Shown here: piece by piece, positions 31,891 through 42,517 of the stretch
How the letters are laid out: the number at the start of each line of letters is the position of its first letter
Position numbering within the stretch: position 1 is the stretch's first letter
Assembly (NCBI GenBank): GCA_030374765.1
Contig: JARGXX010000080.1
Location: forward strand, 992,001-1,056,000
From: Agarophyton chilense
Lineage: Eukaryota; Rhodophyta; Florideophyceae; Gracilariales; Gracilariaceae
Direction of reading: 5' to 3'
Length of the DNA: 64,000 nt
Made by a program: the position numbers and the translations under genes
Notes under the pieces: generated by a model
Databases searched by the model: none
Told to the model about the DNA's origin: nothing
Seen by the model: only the letters and a program-made list of their open reading frames with translations

Positions 31891-32640
31891 ATTGAAACAA
31901 GAGCAATGCTCAAAGACCGAGAAAAAAACGAAGACGTCCTGGATTTTTCTCTCGCGAGGCAATTTCAGTAGAAGAGCCGTTAGAAAGATAAAACGACGAA
32001 GTCTAGTGTAAGACCGATGTGAGCCCTTTGAAATTAGATGAAGAAGATAGGATAGACTAGCTGTCCGCAGAAGCAGTGTGTCTGTAATCTCCAAAGCGGT
32101 CAAGTTATCACGGATTAGAAAAGGCGAACTGTGTAAGTGCGAATCACGGGTATGAGGTAATAACCCTAAAAATGAAAAGAATACGGAAAGAAAAAGCAGA
32201 GATGTCATTGAAAGTGGAAAAAATATGGCAAAGCCGAGAGCAATGACTCCAAAAAATGACACCACAATAGTTGGAAAAACAATCTCAGTACGCAGCTTTT
32301 CTCGATTTTCATCGTCAAGAGATCACTCGTGGACAACGCGCAATCTCTCTAAGACGTAATCGAATATTCTTGGCGAAGAAGTTGCGGTCTGGAACCAAAA
32401 CATTGGTCTAGTTAGCCTCAATGGGTGCCACGTCGAAGTCCCCGATGGGCTGTGTACTGACACTCATTACTGAACTGCCAACTTCCTAATGGTGGTTTCT
32501 TACGACTTCAGCAATTTACCGCTTGCGCGTTGTTACGAATCTTGCAGTAACTAGCAAAGCAACATTGCCCCACTGACTGGTCGGGCGGGCAAAATTACGC
32601 GTGTGCGCTCAGCATGGCCATTAAGTTTTCATCTTGTATC
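31891..32640 (-). repeat. Diverged LTR-like fragment related to the Gyp1 LTR
   Basis: The first ~220 bp align loosely with the start of the Gyp1 LTR: shared order CAATGC..., ACGAAGACGTC, TCTCTCxCGAGG, then GAAGAAG and TCCGCxGAAGC. Beyond ~32.15 kb the match fades. It may be an old solo LTR or an end of the old Gypsy element at 33 kb. Edges are approximate. Confidence 0.35.
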
Positions 32641-33075
32641 CGCATTGTTACTATTAAAGTAAGTAGTCTACTATAGTATCTTACATTACATACCATTTCG
32701 GTGACCTCGCCTTGTAGCTCAGTAACTCTTCTGAAACGTTTGTGTCTCTATCTCTTTTCCCCTTTCGGGTGTTATTAATCTCTTCAGTGTTGACCATACG
32801 CTACCTACGGTAGACTTACCCATCCAGAGTTTTCTAGAGAACTACGTCTGCCTTGAGAGTTTGTAATTTGTTACTTGTCGTGTTATGGAAGCTTTGTACG
32901 GTTGTTTCTATTTCGTTTTCTTAGATCCAGTGCTCTAGGCTCTTTTGGCCCCACTAAATGACTCCCCTTTCCCTTTCCTCACTCTCGTAGGTGCCTAATT
33001 TATTGAACAAATACTCGTGGAACCAGCATTTTCTATTTAATCTCCACGCTTGTCGTGGATAATTTTCTCCGATTT
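32641..33075. other. Spacer, nothing recognised
   Basis: 435 bp leading into the old Gypsy integrase fragment; its 3' part may be non-coding sequence of that element. Confidence 0.3.
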
Positions 33076-33746
33076 TTACCCCAAATTGTTGGGACAGTCG
33101 GCGTACAGATCGTGTGGCTCGAAAGCCTTTCTTCTTGCTTCGTTCAAAGTGATCCTGACTTCTTTGTGCATTTCATCCAAAGTCTTCTGCAGTTCTTCAA
33201 TACACAGCTTCTGAATGAAGCGGGTTTCATTCAAAGAACGAGTCTTACGAACTTTGGCTTCAGATAAAGAAATTCTTAGAGAATTACCGGAAGGCCTACC
33301 AGAATGAACGGTGATAGAGGCTTGACTTCCTAAACGTCGAGAAAGTGAGCTGTTGATAATTCTTTGAATTGCCGATAGTTGGTTGTCCATTCAGTTTCAG
33401 CCGTCTTTAACTCCTTGTTAAAGGCTTGAAAACCCCGAAGTACTTCTTTGCAAACACACTCAACTGTTCCATTCGACCATGGAGCGTAAGCAGTCGAGAA
33501 ACGATGCTTTGCTCCAAGTGAATCACCCAATCGCTCCATAACCTTGTTGGAAAAGTGAGGTATTTGATCCGAGATCCAATTCAAGACCGCAACGAACGTT
33601 TTAAAGTACTGCATAAGAACTTCAGAGGTAGCAGCAGCGTCAGCATTCTTGAAAGCGCGCAAAAGGGCATGTAGTATTTTGCACTGTCGGAATGCCAATG
33701 GAAGATTTTTTTGGCTGAGTATAATGATACTCGTAAGTGAGTGCAA
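33076..33746 (-). pseudogene. Old Gypsy integrase, core and C-terminal part
   Basis: Features of a Gypsy integrase core are STAYAPWSNGTVE, the conserved segment around the catalytic Glu, followed by INSSLSRRLGSQASITV and GRPSG, which fit the region after the core. This is a fragment of a broken element whose other half lies beyond Gyp2 at 58.5 kb. Confidence 0.75.
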
Positions 33747-34317
33747 CGGCTAGGATGAAGTTATGAAGCGGCACCCCGTAGATGGTGCGTGAAGTGCTAT
33801 GTTACACGTGGGATCTCGGTCTGCCACGGCGCATCCGATTTGACCGTTTGCGGGGAAATGCCAGATTGGCAACGGCGCATATAGTGGATAGCCACGTGGC
33901 ATTCAGGCCTACTCTTCGTAGGCGGACGCCCATTTAGAGCTATTTTCCCGAACTGTAGAGGGGTTATTCGGCTAACCAAGTTATATCTAGATATTATTAT
34001 GTGCTGCGCTCACCCTTGTGCCCCGTACTTAAGGCACAGAGAGAAGCGCCGAATCCAAAGTGAGAGAGACAAAAAACGAGTGCCCAACGGTCTTGTTCAT
34101 TATTCAGGATTACTTACCGGAGATCCGGACAAGCTACAAGAAGTAGTTGTCTGTTGCATAGAATCAACCACCCTCATTGGCGAGTGGAGCCTTAAAACCC
34201 CATTCTGGCTCGCCAGTGTTGTGCTCTACCACGTCTCCCCCTTAGCCGCAAGCACCAATTCGACAGGCCCGAACAATGTCGCAAATGTCTGCTTTCTCCG
34301 TTAGAGCGGATACTACA
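33670..34317 (+). repeat. Gyp2 5' LTR (648 bp)
   Basis: Begins TGTAGTAT, ends ATACTACA. Homologous to 53,464-53,568 plus 57,971-58,516. Confidence 0.9.
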
Positions 34318-34319
34318 GG

Positions 34320-34333
34320 TGGTCTCCCGACTT
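34320..34333 (+). other. Gyp2 primer-binding-site candidate
   Basis: TGGTCTCCCGACTT, the same 14-mer as in Gyp1, 2 nt after the LTR. Confidence 0.7.
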
Positions 34334-34703
34334 AAAAACACTGTGGTTGGCTACTTCAAACATTTTGCATCTGGAACGTTAAATCGATACCAATCTTTAA
34401 TTAGAATGGAATACGATCTCGGGAGTGGTTTCCGACCACGTCCAGCTATTACGGAGTTCCGTAGTTAACTTCGCTGTCGTATTCAACTGAAGACCTCAAT
34501 TATTTCCTCGCCGAACATTGGATTTGTTTGGAATGACGAAAAAGAAAACCCAGTCTAGTACTAGTGCCCGGGGTCCTTCAGACTTACGTACACGACCGAG
34601 GCCGGCCTCATCTACAGAAGCCGGAGAACGACTATACCGTCCGGCGATGAAGCGCTCTCGTTCGGTAACCGATAGATGAGATCTCTCGGATGTACCCACG
34701 CCC

Positions 34704-36749
34704 GTGGAGTTAGACATTGAGCCAGCCACGGATGCAAATGGTTCCCATAATGAACATAGAGACCAACAGGTCGAAACCTCTCCTGGAGAAGTTGATTTGC
34801 GCGCTCAGGTGCTTCGTCTCAAATCTGAGTCAAACGCCTATCGTGAGCGAATCATTATATTGGAATCGCAGTTGGAGATCATAACTGAAGAAGTCGAGCG
34901 CTTGCGTAGAGAACAAGGCGTACTCGCTCCTCGAGAAGAAAGGGACCCGATGCCCGCAGTTGTGAGAACCCTGCGAGAGGATTTGAACCAAGTAATGGAA
35001 AGGAATGGTAATGATCCAGAGGCTTTACCGGGCTTTACCGTTGACGTTGAGGAAATCCTCCCTCGAGTTAACCCACGCCTGGAACGCCTGGAGGCAGTGG
35101 TGAATACGCAGACTACTGCTACCCAAGTCGTGAAAGACGAAAATGAAGTCCCTTTGAGGGAAGAGCGATCGAGGAGATCGAAGTCAAGACGTCGCAAGAA
35201 GCGAAAGTGCAATCCAGACACTAGTGATGATTCATCAGGATTGGAGGATGAGGACTCTAATGCTGATGAGTCTGACTCGTCGAATATGTCCACTGACGAT
35301 GCCAGTGATGATGATCATCGCAGTTCTCGTTCTCGGAAGAGGAACAAGTCTTCTTGGCTATTAAGGAATAAGGGTCCGAAGTACAAGCGTCCAAGGCCAC
35401 TTCCTTGTACGAATTCGTTGTATCGGAAAGTCGCGGACTACAGGTATTATCGCCTGAAGAGAGGAGGAAAGAAGAGATCGGATCGCGAAACCGCAAAGGT
35501 TGAGGACCGCATTAGGCGGTTGAAGATTGGACTGAGTGATCTAGTCTTCGATGGAAAAACTCCCATTCTCGTCATCGAGTTCCTTACTTGTTTTGTTGCA
35601 GAGGCGGACACCTTAGAAATCAATGAACCTCAAGCCTGGGTTTCATTACCACATTTCTTGACGGGTTTTGCGTCCGAGCAATATCGTTCCATTGGCGGAT
35701 CCCTGACCGCTGACGAAGGAGGTGTGACATCCTGGCCGGAGTCAGTACATTACTTACTGCAAAGCTATGTGACATCGAACGCAATCCGACAGGCTACCCT
35801 GGATCTTCGTGATGTGATCTGAAATCCTGGTGAGGAAGATGCAGAGTACAGCTCGATGCTTAACAGAATGGCCACGCGCTGTGGAAACTTTCACTCAACG
35901 GAGGATAAGATTACCTTGTTCATCGATGGACTCGATCCTAACATCAAATCTGTAGTGGCTCGGTTTCTAAAGAAGCATGAAAGAACCCCATTTCTGGAGT
36001 TGATTCAGTTCGCGCAAGCTGAAGGTGACTCGGTAAGAGTTCGCAGAGCAACGCTGAACACCCCAACGCTTGGTGCATCTAAAGCAGAGGAAAAAAGCAT
36101 ACAAGCCGTGAATCCTGCTCGAAAGGTGTTCCACCTGGAATCTCCAGTGGACTCAAGAGAGTCGTCGTTTGTTACACACGATAACCAATCGCAACACAAT
36201 GCTATTCACCTTATGGGTTATTGGCACTCATCGGGGCCCACAGAAGATCTACCTCACTCAGAATCCCAAGAGAAAGAAGCTCTAATGGCTATGGAGGGCA
36301 GACGCCCAGAATCGCGTGCATACATGAAACCCCAGGAAGGAGGATTCAGGAATGGAAAATCTGGATGGGTTGACACGCGAATAGCTTCTCGAACACAACC
36401 GTGGTCGGCAGCACGCTGTGAAGCGTTAATATGCTATCTGTGCTATGGACGTCAACATCTATCTTCAGAATGTACCCTTCTTTCAAAGGATTTAGTTCGC
36501 GTCCTCACGAATTAGGAGACTCTTTCGGAGGAGGAAAAAATCCGAGTGCCGCCTGGTACCCACTGGAAGGTAAAATCATGGCTTAGCTACCATCCTGGAC
36601 GCCAATCAGGAGCTCCAGTAATTCAGAACACTGAAGCAACACAGGCTAATCCGCAAGTTGGAAGCAACGCCCCAAAGGCGAACAACCCGCCTCAGTCGGA
36701 AAACTATGTGAGGGAACCCCTAGGGGGTCGGCCCTATTCCATTGCGTAG
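34704..36749 (+). pseudogene. Gyp2 gag
   Basis: Homologous to Gyp1 gag: an N-terminal coiled coil, an acidic/Ser stretch then a basic one, the central domain (IEFLTCFVAEADTLEINEPQ) and the zinc knuckle CYLCYGRQHLSSEC near 36,432. The gag frames are broken. Sequence to ~36,970 is the gag-pol junction region. Confidence 0.85.
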
Positions 36750-36974
36750 AGCCGACCAGGGAGTACTCGCCTCCTTGTTCCCGCGCTTGGAGACGCAAGG
36801 TCTTGATAAGGACTTATCATCATCCGTCGAGCGAATTGCATCCGTCCGTTGGAAAGCGAGTACAGTTTGACTGTGAACTAAAATGTCTTTGGAAACGTTA
36901 TACTTGTCCGTAGAAACGGGAAAATTTTAATATGATAATGCAGAAGAGGAACTATAAATTTCAAGCCGACATCG

Positions 36975-36995
36975 TCTGTGTTCTCGGAATGCTAG
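36975..36995 (+). repeat. Left terminal inverted repeat
   Basis: Mirrors 46,428-46,448. Followed by GCTAG copies at about 36,991, 37,004, 37,012 and 37,059. Confidence 0.8.
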
Positions 36996-37227
36996 ATAAG
37001 TGTGCTAGACAGCTAGTTTTGTAAATAAAAAGCCAAAAAATCTAAGAATTTTGCAGATTGCGCTAGTCCGGCACCTGAAAAAAAAAATTTTTGGAAATAA
37101 GAACTCCATGCATCTTAGTGTTTTGACCACTTAATGCAGTTTAATCTGCATTTGCAGTTTACTGGTCACTTTTGACCGCTCTAGGTGGACATCCATACCA
37201 AGGCAGTCGTCAGTACCTTCTACCTCC

Positions 37228-37887
37228 TTACTGGCCCTTTTGCTTACTAGGCTCCAGCGTTCCACCGGGAGGGTATTTGAGGTTGAAGAAGTCCACCACC
37301 GCATTCTCAACCTCGTCCACCTCCCCACTGCTCAAGTTCCTCACACCCGGCTGCCCCACCACACACACATTCCCACCCTTCGCCTCCACATCCTTACCAA
37401 CCCTCCTCTTCTTCAGCCGACTCTCTCCAACTCCTCCCCCTTTCCATTCCTCTCTCCCCTTCTTCATCCCACCCGGCTCCCCGCGTCTCCCTGGCGTCAC
37501 CGGCCACCCTTTCGATCTCCCCCTCTCCTCTCCCACCTCCTTCAACACCTTCCGCGCACCCCAAATCTCCCCCACCCTTTCCATGTGCACTTCCAACACC
37601 TTCATACGCCTCTTCAGTTCCTCATTCGCCCTCCACAGCTTCCCCATCTCCAGCCCCATGCATTCCACCATCCCTTCTATATGATCCCTGGCCATCTTTC
37701 CAGCTAGCCTCACGCCCCTCCGAGCGTTCGATATCGCCTCCAATGGCACCCCACCCTCCGACGCACTCAGCACTACCCCTCCCAACTCAGAAACAAACTC
37801 GTAAATGCAGTCATCCACCTTCTCTTTCAATCCACCTCCAAGCTCCCTGATGTCGTAATCTTGATATCTTCGACAGTTGTCATTCAC
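37228..37887 (-). CDS. Unknown basic coiled-coil protein of the TIR element
   Basis: 219 residues, uninterrupted. Residues ~15-60 are helical and mixed; residues ~75-120 (GMVECMGLEMGKLWRANEEL, then KRRMKVLEVHMERVGEIW) form a coiled coil; ~120-175 are Lys/Arg/Gly-rich and likely disordered, with a nuclear-localisation-like LKKRRVGKD. No known family. An accessory DNA-binding role for the transposon is possible but is only an inference. It is the gene nearest the left TIR and is convergent with no neighbour; the dioxygenase-like gene lies upstream on the same strand. Confidence 0.55.
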   Translation of the reverse strand: MNDNCRRYQDYDIRELGGGLKEKVDDCIYEFVSELGGVVLSASEGGVPLEAISNARRGVRLAGKMARDHIEGMVECMGLEMGKLWRANEELKRRMKVLEVHMERVGEIWGARKVLKEVGEERGRSKGWPVTPGRRGEPGGMKKGREEWKGGGVGESRLKKRRVGKDVEAKGGNVCVVGQPGVRNLSSGEVDEVENAVVDFFNLKYPPGGTLEPSKQKGQ

Positions 37888-38046
37888 TATGAGAAAGTGA
37901 AAGCAAGTGCTGCTCTCACGTGTTTCAATCCAGTTGTTCAGGAGTTTCTACTGAAAGACGACTGATCACTATTACAAGAAAAGGGGACTACTCCACATAT
38001 TACCTCAAATTGTACTCTTTATTGTTCAATAGGTAACAGATACTAT

Positions 38047-39054
38047 CTAGTCGTCGTCGTCATCCATTATCATACCGCCGTCTTCATAGTCTCCATCTGT
38101 GTTAGCCGAGTTGAGACCCATCCCAGGTTCATCATCCTCGTCCCCACTTTCAACAACTTCCATTTTATAATCTTCATCCAACTCCTCATCCTCATCTACC
38201 TGGACGTCTTCATCATCACCCTTGTTGGAATCATCCTCTTTGAACTTAGGCCGAAATGCTGGTTGCCTATGCACTGCGTCCGGTAGCTTGTACCTATCCG
38301 GTACCAAGTACATGTGATACCTCATGCAAACTTCCTTAACCAATGCATCCTCGTATCCAGCTCCAGCATGAAACACATCTCCTCTTCCAATAAAAATGGA
38401 GTACGGCGGAATCCTGAACTTCCTCACTACCATCGTCCGAGACAGCCGCTTCAAGCTCCTGTCGTCGGGCACGTACATGTTATGTGACCTCTCACAAACC
38501 CAAAGCATAAACGAACTCGCTCCCGACGCCATCATGAAGAACCCTGGAATCTCTCCGACGTTCTTCTCGGCATCGGTCAGTCCTCCAAAGTCCGTATGTA
38601 ACACCTGCCTTGGACAGCCCTCCGCCGTACACAGCACTCGCCCCCCTGTTTCAGGGGCATACATCCTCTTCTTCCCCGACCGGTTGTTGCACAACCGAAG
38701 AGCGGCCGCAATCTATCCAAACTTCGCATCCAACAATGCCCTTTTCCTCATCATTAAAACGTTGTTCTTATCCCCTTCCACAGAATCCACAATCCCCACC
38801 TTCGTCGTAATGTACCGCCCAACTCCCTTCATTCTATCTCCCGCGTCTCTCTCCTCACCAACGTTGTTTATAAGGTCCCCTTTCTTTCTATTCCCTTCAA
38901 TCGTCAAGTCCGGCTGGTTCAAGAAATCCGTCTGGAAGAACTCTAGCAAAGTCCCAGTCACATCCCCATCGAAGTTTACCCCCCTCTTCTTCGCCTCATA
39001 CGCCATCCCCTCTTCCCTGGCAAACTCTTCCAGCACACAAAATCCTTTCTCCAT
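38047..39054 (-). pseudogene. Putative Fe(II)/2-oxoglutarate dioxygenase, acidic C-terminus
   Basis: One frame runs from ATG 39,054 to 38,047 (335 codons) with a single TAG at 38,713-38,715. After it come RQVLHTDFGG (HxD, possible iron ligands), PGFFMMASGASSF, then FIGRGDVFHAGAGY (second His) and CMRYHMYLVP (Arg as possible 2-oxoglutarate contact). The order HxD...GDxxHAG...RxH fits a double-stranded beta-helix dioxygenase fold. The last ~70 residues are almost all Asp/Glu. Family members oxidise varied substrates; TET/JBP relatives act on DNA methyl groups. The substrate here is unknown. The TAG makes this copy a probable pseudogene unless readthrough occurs. The assignment rests on motif spacing only. 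Confidence 0.55.
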
Positions 39055-39346
39055 CAGCTCACTTCACTTAGTCGAGAAGTACTCGCGGGCCAAGTCCTAT
39101 CCCCACCAGCCAGATTGTTTCCCGATGTAGCTTTTCGCGGAGTGGCACGTGGAGTACCCCGCGGAGTATCCCTCGCTTTCGCTTTGCCTCGAGTCATCAT
39201 TTGAATCGGATCATAGTCATTCGAGGTTGCAAATGGTCGCAGAGCGCTTTGAACCTTTTATGGTATACAGACTAAGACGTATTGGATCGAGCTCCTTTGG
39301 TGGCGACTATCCGGAACACTCCCGAGAGCAGTTCGTTGCAATCAGC

Positions 39347-39398
39347 CTGAACTACGTCCGCTTAGTTTCAACCTGAGCTACGTCCGCTTAGTTTCAAA
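39347..39398. repeat. 26-bp tandem duplication in the divergent promoter region
   Basis: Two adjacent units, CTGAxCTACGTCCGCTTAGTTTCAAx, differing at two bases, between the divergent dioxygenase-like and methyltransferase genes (gap 39,055-39,581). They may be regulatory sites shared by both promoters. Confidence 0.7.
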
Positions 39399-39581
39399 CT
39401 CAAGAAACTCCTTGCCTCTTTCCATCGCAAACACGCCTATTGGCTTGGTAGGCGATACAAGAAAATAAAATTAAAAAATTAAAAATATCCTGACGGCCGA
39501 CACAGGTGCGCTCCGACTTCATCGGGGGTCCCGATGAAGTCCCCGCGCACTTCTGTCCTCATTTGTATTCAGTCGGTCTCT

Positions 39582-42193
39582 ATGGAGAAGAGAAGAGTCT
39601 CCCGTACGCGAAGAAAGCGGGACAAAACCTACGATACGCCATTTTCGAAGGTGGCGATTTATGACAAACCAGTAGCTCAGCGTGTGGGCTTTGGTGTGCA
39701 GCTCGTCAATAACGCGTGGGACAGCTTCGCCCAGTATTTGGAATTCCCTGGCGTGGAATTCATGGGTTTGCCCTTTATCCATCTACGATATTCTGATATG
39801 CAGTTCCAGGCAATCGGAAACAGAAGGGATGGGTTCTCGCACAAGGACATGGCCCAACGACTCCTTCCTGGTAGAAACCGTACTTTATTGGAGGAAGATG
39901 TCGTCCCATGGGCGTGGAACCTGCCGGAGTACGTTGACACTCCACTTCGTATGTTGGCCAAAGAGTTTCTCGCTGACCTACACAAAGTGGTGGTGAATGA
40001 GCAGCTTTACTCTATATCAGCTCCGGAAAGATGGGACGTTCTAAAACCGTTTACATACACTTTGCCTAGAGTGTTTGCGGAGAGATTCGACTGCTTCTCG
40101 AACTCTCTTATCTCTACCATCTCGGAATACATATCGCCACTAAAGCTGCGAGGGAGTGTGGAGGTGGAAGTGGTGGCTGCGACAAAGGCGGAACCTACTA
40201 TGGTTATGGAAGAAGACGAGATAGAAGTTGTACCCCCTGAGAAAGATTCGGAGGCTCCGGCGGTGGAGGGTGGAGAGGGAGTGGAGGGTGGAGAGGGAGT
40301 GGAGGGTGGAGAGGGAGTGGAGGGTGGGACCGGGAATGAGGAAGAGAACATGGGTGTTGGTCAGCATTCTTCCACAGCTGGACCAAGGTCGGTCGAATCT
40401 GAGTCGGTTGATATTCTGCCGCCTCACGACCTTACCTCTCTGGATGATATAATGTCTCTCCAAAAGTGCGAGTCGGAGATGGATAAGCACTGTCGAATGT
40501 ACAATTGTACTTTCGAGAACCTGGTGGTGATTGACTAGACATTGCGCAGCAATGGGGTCTCTCCGATAGGGAAAGTGCAGTTGGTTCTCACGGACCCGCC
40601 GTATAATATACGTGCGAAGAAGAACAAGAAAAACAGCTGGTACGACGTTCTTAACCGGCAAGACATGTTGAAGACGGCGAAGCTCATCTCTAAACTTCTG
40701 CGTCCGGGTGGCACTTCGTTATATTCTGCGCAATTGAGCAGGTGAACGAATGGAAAGAAGTGTTGGGTCGAATTGGTGCAAAGGATGAGAATGGACAGAA
40801 GAGCAGGTCGTTTGTCGTGGACAAGGTCCAGCTGCACTTCATTCGCTCTCAAGGCAATCCGATGCGTAATCCCGGACGTAGTTCGTGCTCCCTGTTTCCC
40901 GGAACAGAGTAAGCCATTCATGGAGTTCGCAGCGGGTTGTCCTACGCCGAACAACATGGCATGGTGAACTATGAGAACTTCAGCTGTGTACCATCGCGAT
41001 ATCCGGGTTACCATAGCGTGATTGACCAAGTGCCTCCCATGTCGAATGGTGAAACACTTCTATGGAGAAGGAAGAATGCCAAAGGAGCAGTTATGTATCA
41101 GAAAGTGCGGGCGGAACAGAAGTCACGCGCTTTGCTGAAGGAGCTCATCAGCAGGTTTTCTCAGCCGGGAGACATAGTGGTGGACCTCTTCGCCGGAACA
41201 TTTTCAACGGCCATGGCATGAATGGAACTGTAAAAGCACCGTCAGTTTCTAGAGTGTGAGCCAGATCCGCAGCGCTTTGCTCATGCGAAGCACGCCGCTA
41301 CAGTGAAATTTGCGTCATGCATGCGGAACAACGAGACGGACATTCATATAACGCAAGATGTTCGGAACGCTGTGATTCGAGTTACATGCTTGTTTCCGGA
41401 CGTCGTCATAAAGCGTTCGAAGTCCTGGAAAACACCAACCGGATTTCCCGAGCATCAGATGTTTCCACCCCATATCGTGGATTTTCTCTCCTCCATGTGG
41501 CAGGATAAGAATATATCGGAGATTGGGCGACGGCAGGCGCTGTATGAGTGGCCAAGAAGTTTTCAAGGAAAGATGTCACTGTTGGATTGGAATGCTATTC
41601 TGGCAGTGGAGGCGGTAGTATGTGGTTGTCCGATTGCAAAGTCGACGATAAGGCACCCGAATGCTGGAGTTGGTGTGTACACAACACGCCGGGTGATACA
41701 AGGTGAGACTGTTTGTTACTTTTAAGGGACTTTGGTGTACCATGATCTTTCAAAGCGGAAGGAAGTTCATAAGGCATACGGAGGGGGGCTATTATAAGCG
41801 ACTGCTGATCGTTTTCGGCAGTACGCGATGGAGATAAGCGTCTGAGGGGAAGTGTTTCACAAGCTACCAGGAAGAATTAGTGGGGTGTCTCTTATTCCGG
41901 TGTGGATTGTCCCTGCTCCATTTTGCTTTGGGGGAACAATTAACGACCCCAAGTATGTGGAAGGGGATAGGGACAGAGATGCGGTTGAAGACGGGTTAAT
42001 GAGACGCCGAACTGCAAATGTTCGGGTCATCAGAACTCCGGGGACGGGGCGGACCCCATTTCAGTTGAGAGAGTATAGATTGCTTTCTGTGCAAGCAATT
42101 CGAGATATAGAAATAGGAGAGCAGCTGTTCGCCGATTATGGGACAGAGTATATCTGGAGTATGAATAACACGCCAGTCATAGTAATCGATTAA
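39582..42193 (+). pseudogene. DNA methyltransferase (DPPY, beta class) fused to a SET domain
   Basis: ATG 39,582 (alternative 39,534). Residues 1-~200 are an unknown N-terminal domain, then an acidic stretch with an 18-bp repeat array. Motif IV, LVLTDPPYNIR, lies at ~40,573, then LLRPGGT. After a one-base frame change near 40,716 the rest is all in one frame: VQLHFIRSQGNP, then motif I, GDIVVDLFAGTFSTAMA (41,170-41,220). DPPY before FxGxx is the beta order of N6-adenine/N4-cytosine methylases. The same frame continues into a SET domain: STIRHPNAGVGVYTTRRVIQ, GTLVYHDLS, then AIRDIEIGEQLFADYGTEY. In-frame stops occur near 40,537, 40,910, 41,219, 41,231, 41,723, 41,800 and 41,843. So the copy is decayed, but the layout shows one methylase-SET polypeptide. 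Confidence 0.75.
40263..40327 (+). repeat. 18-bp in-frame tandem repeat (VEGGEG units)
   Basis: About 3.5 copies of GTGGAGGGTGGAGAGGGA encoding VEGGEG units in the acidic linker of the methyltransferase gene. Confidence 0.85.
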
Positions 42194-42517
42194 AAGTGCA
42201 TCGCTTTTGTTACTTTACTTCATTGTAGTGTACCAGATATTGTGGGCTTTTACTATGTTTGTCGCTACATATAACGTCAAAGCGTGACGTAGTACATATG
42301 CTTAAGGAAAGTCATGTACACCGAAGGAGAATTCTTTTCCAATATCTGGTGCGTTCGAGCGCATATTTAAAATTGCTGAAAAGTTTGGGGGTTTTCTGAG
42401 AACACGAAAAGGGTGGAGGTATATTTTTGGAAGCAGAATGTTTCGAAGCTTCTCTCCCATCCATCGCATTGCAACGCGTGGAAGACCATACCACGATCGC
42501 TCTCTCTCTCTTTAACC

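Noticed and set aside
37172-37707. Plus-strand ORFs of 155-170 codons
   Set aside because: Low-complexity Pro/Ser/His translations opposite a coiled-coil coding frame; complement-strand shadows.
38396-39130. 244-codon plus-strand ORF
   Set aside because: Overlaps the dioxygenase-like minus-strand gene, which has the recognisable motifs.
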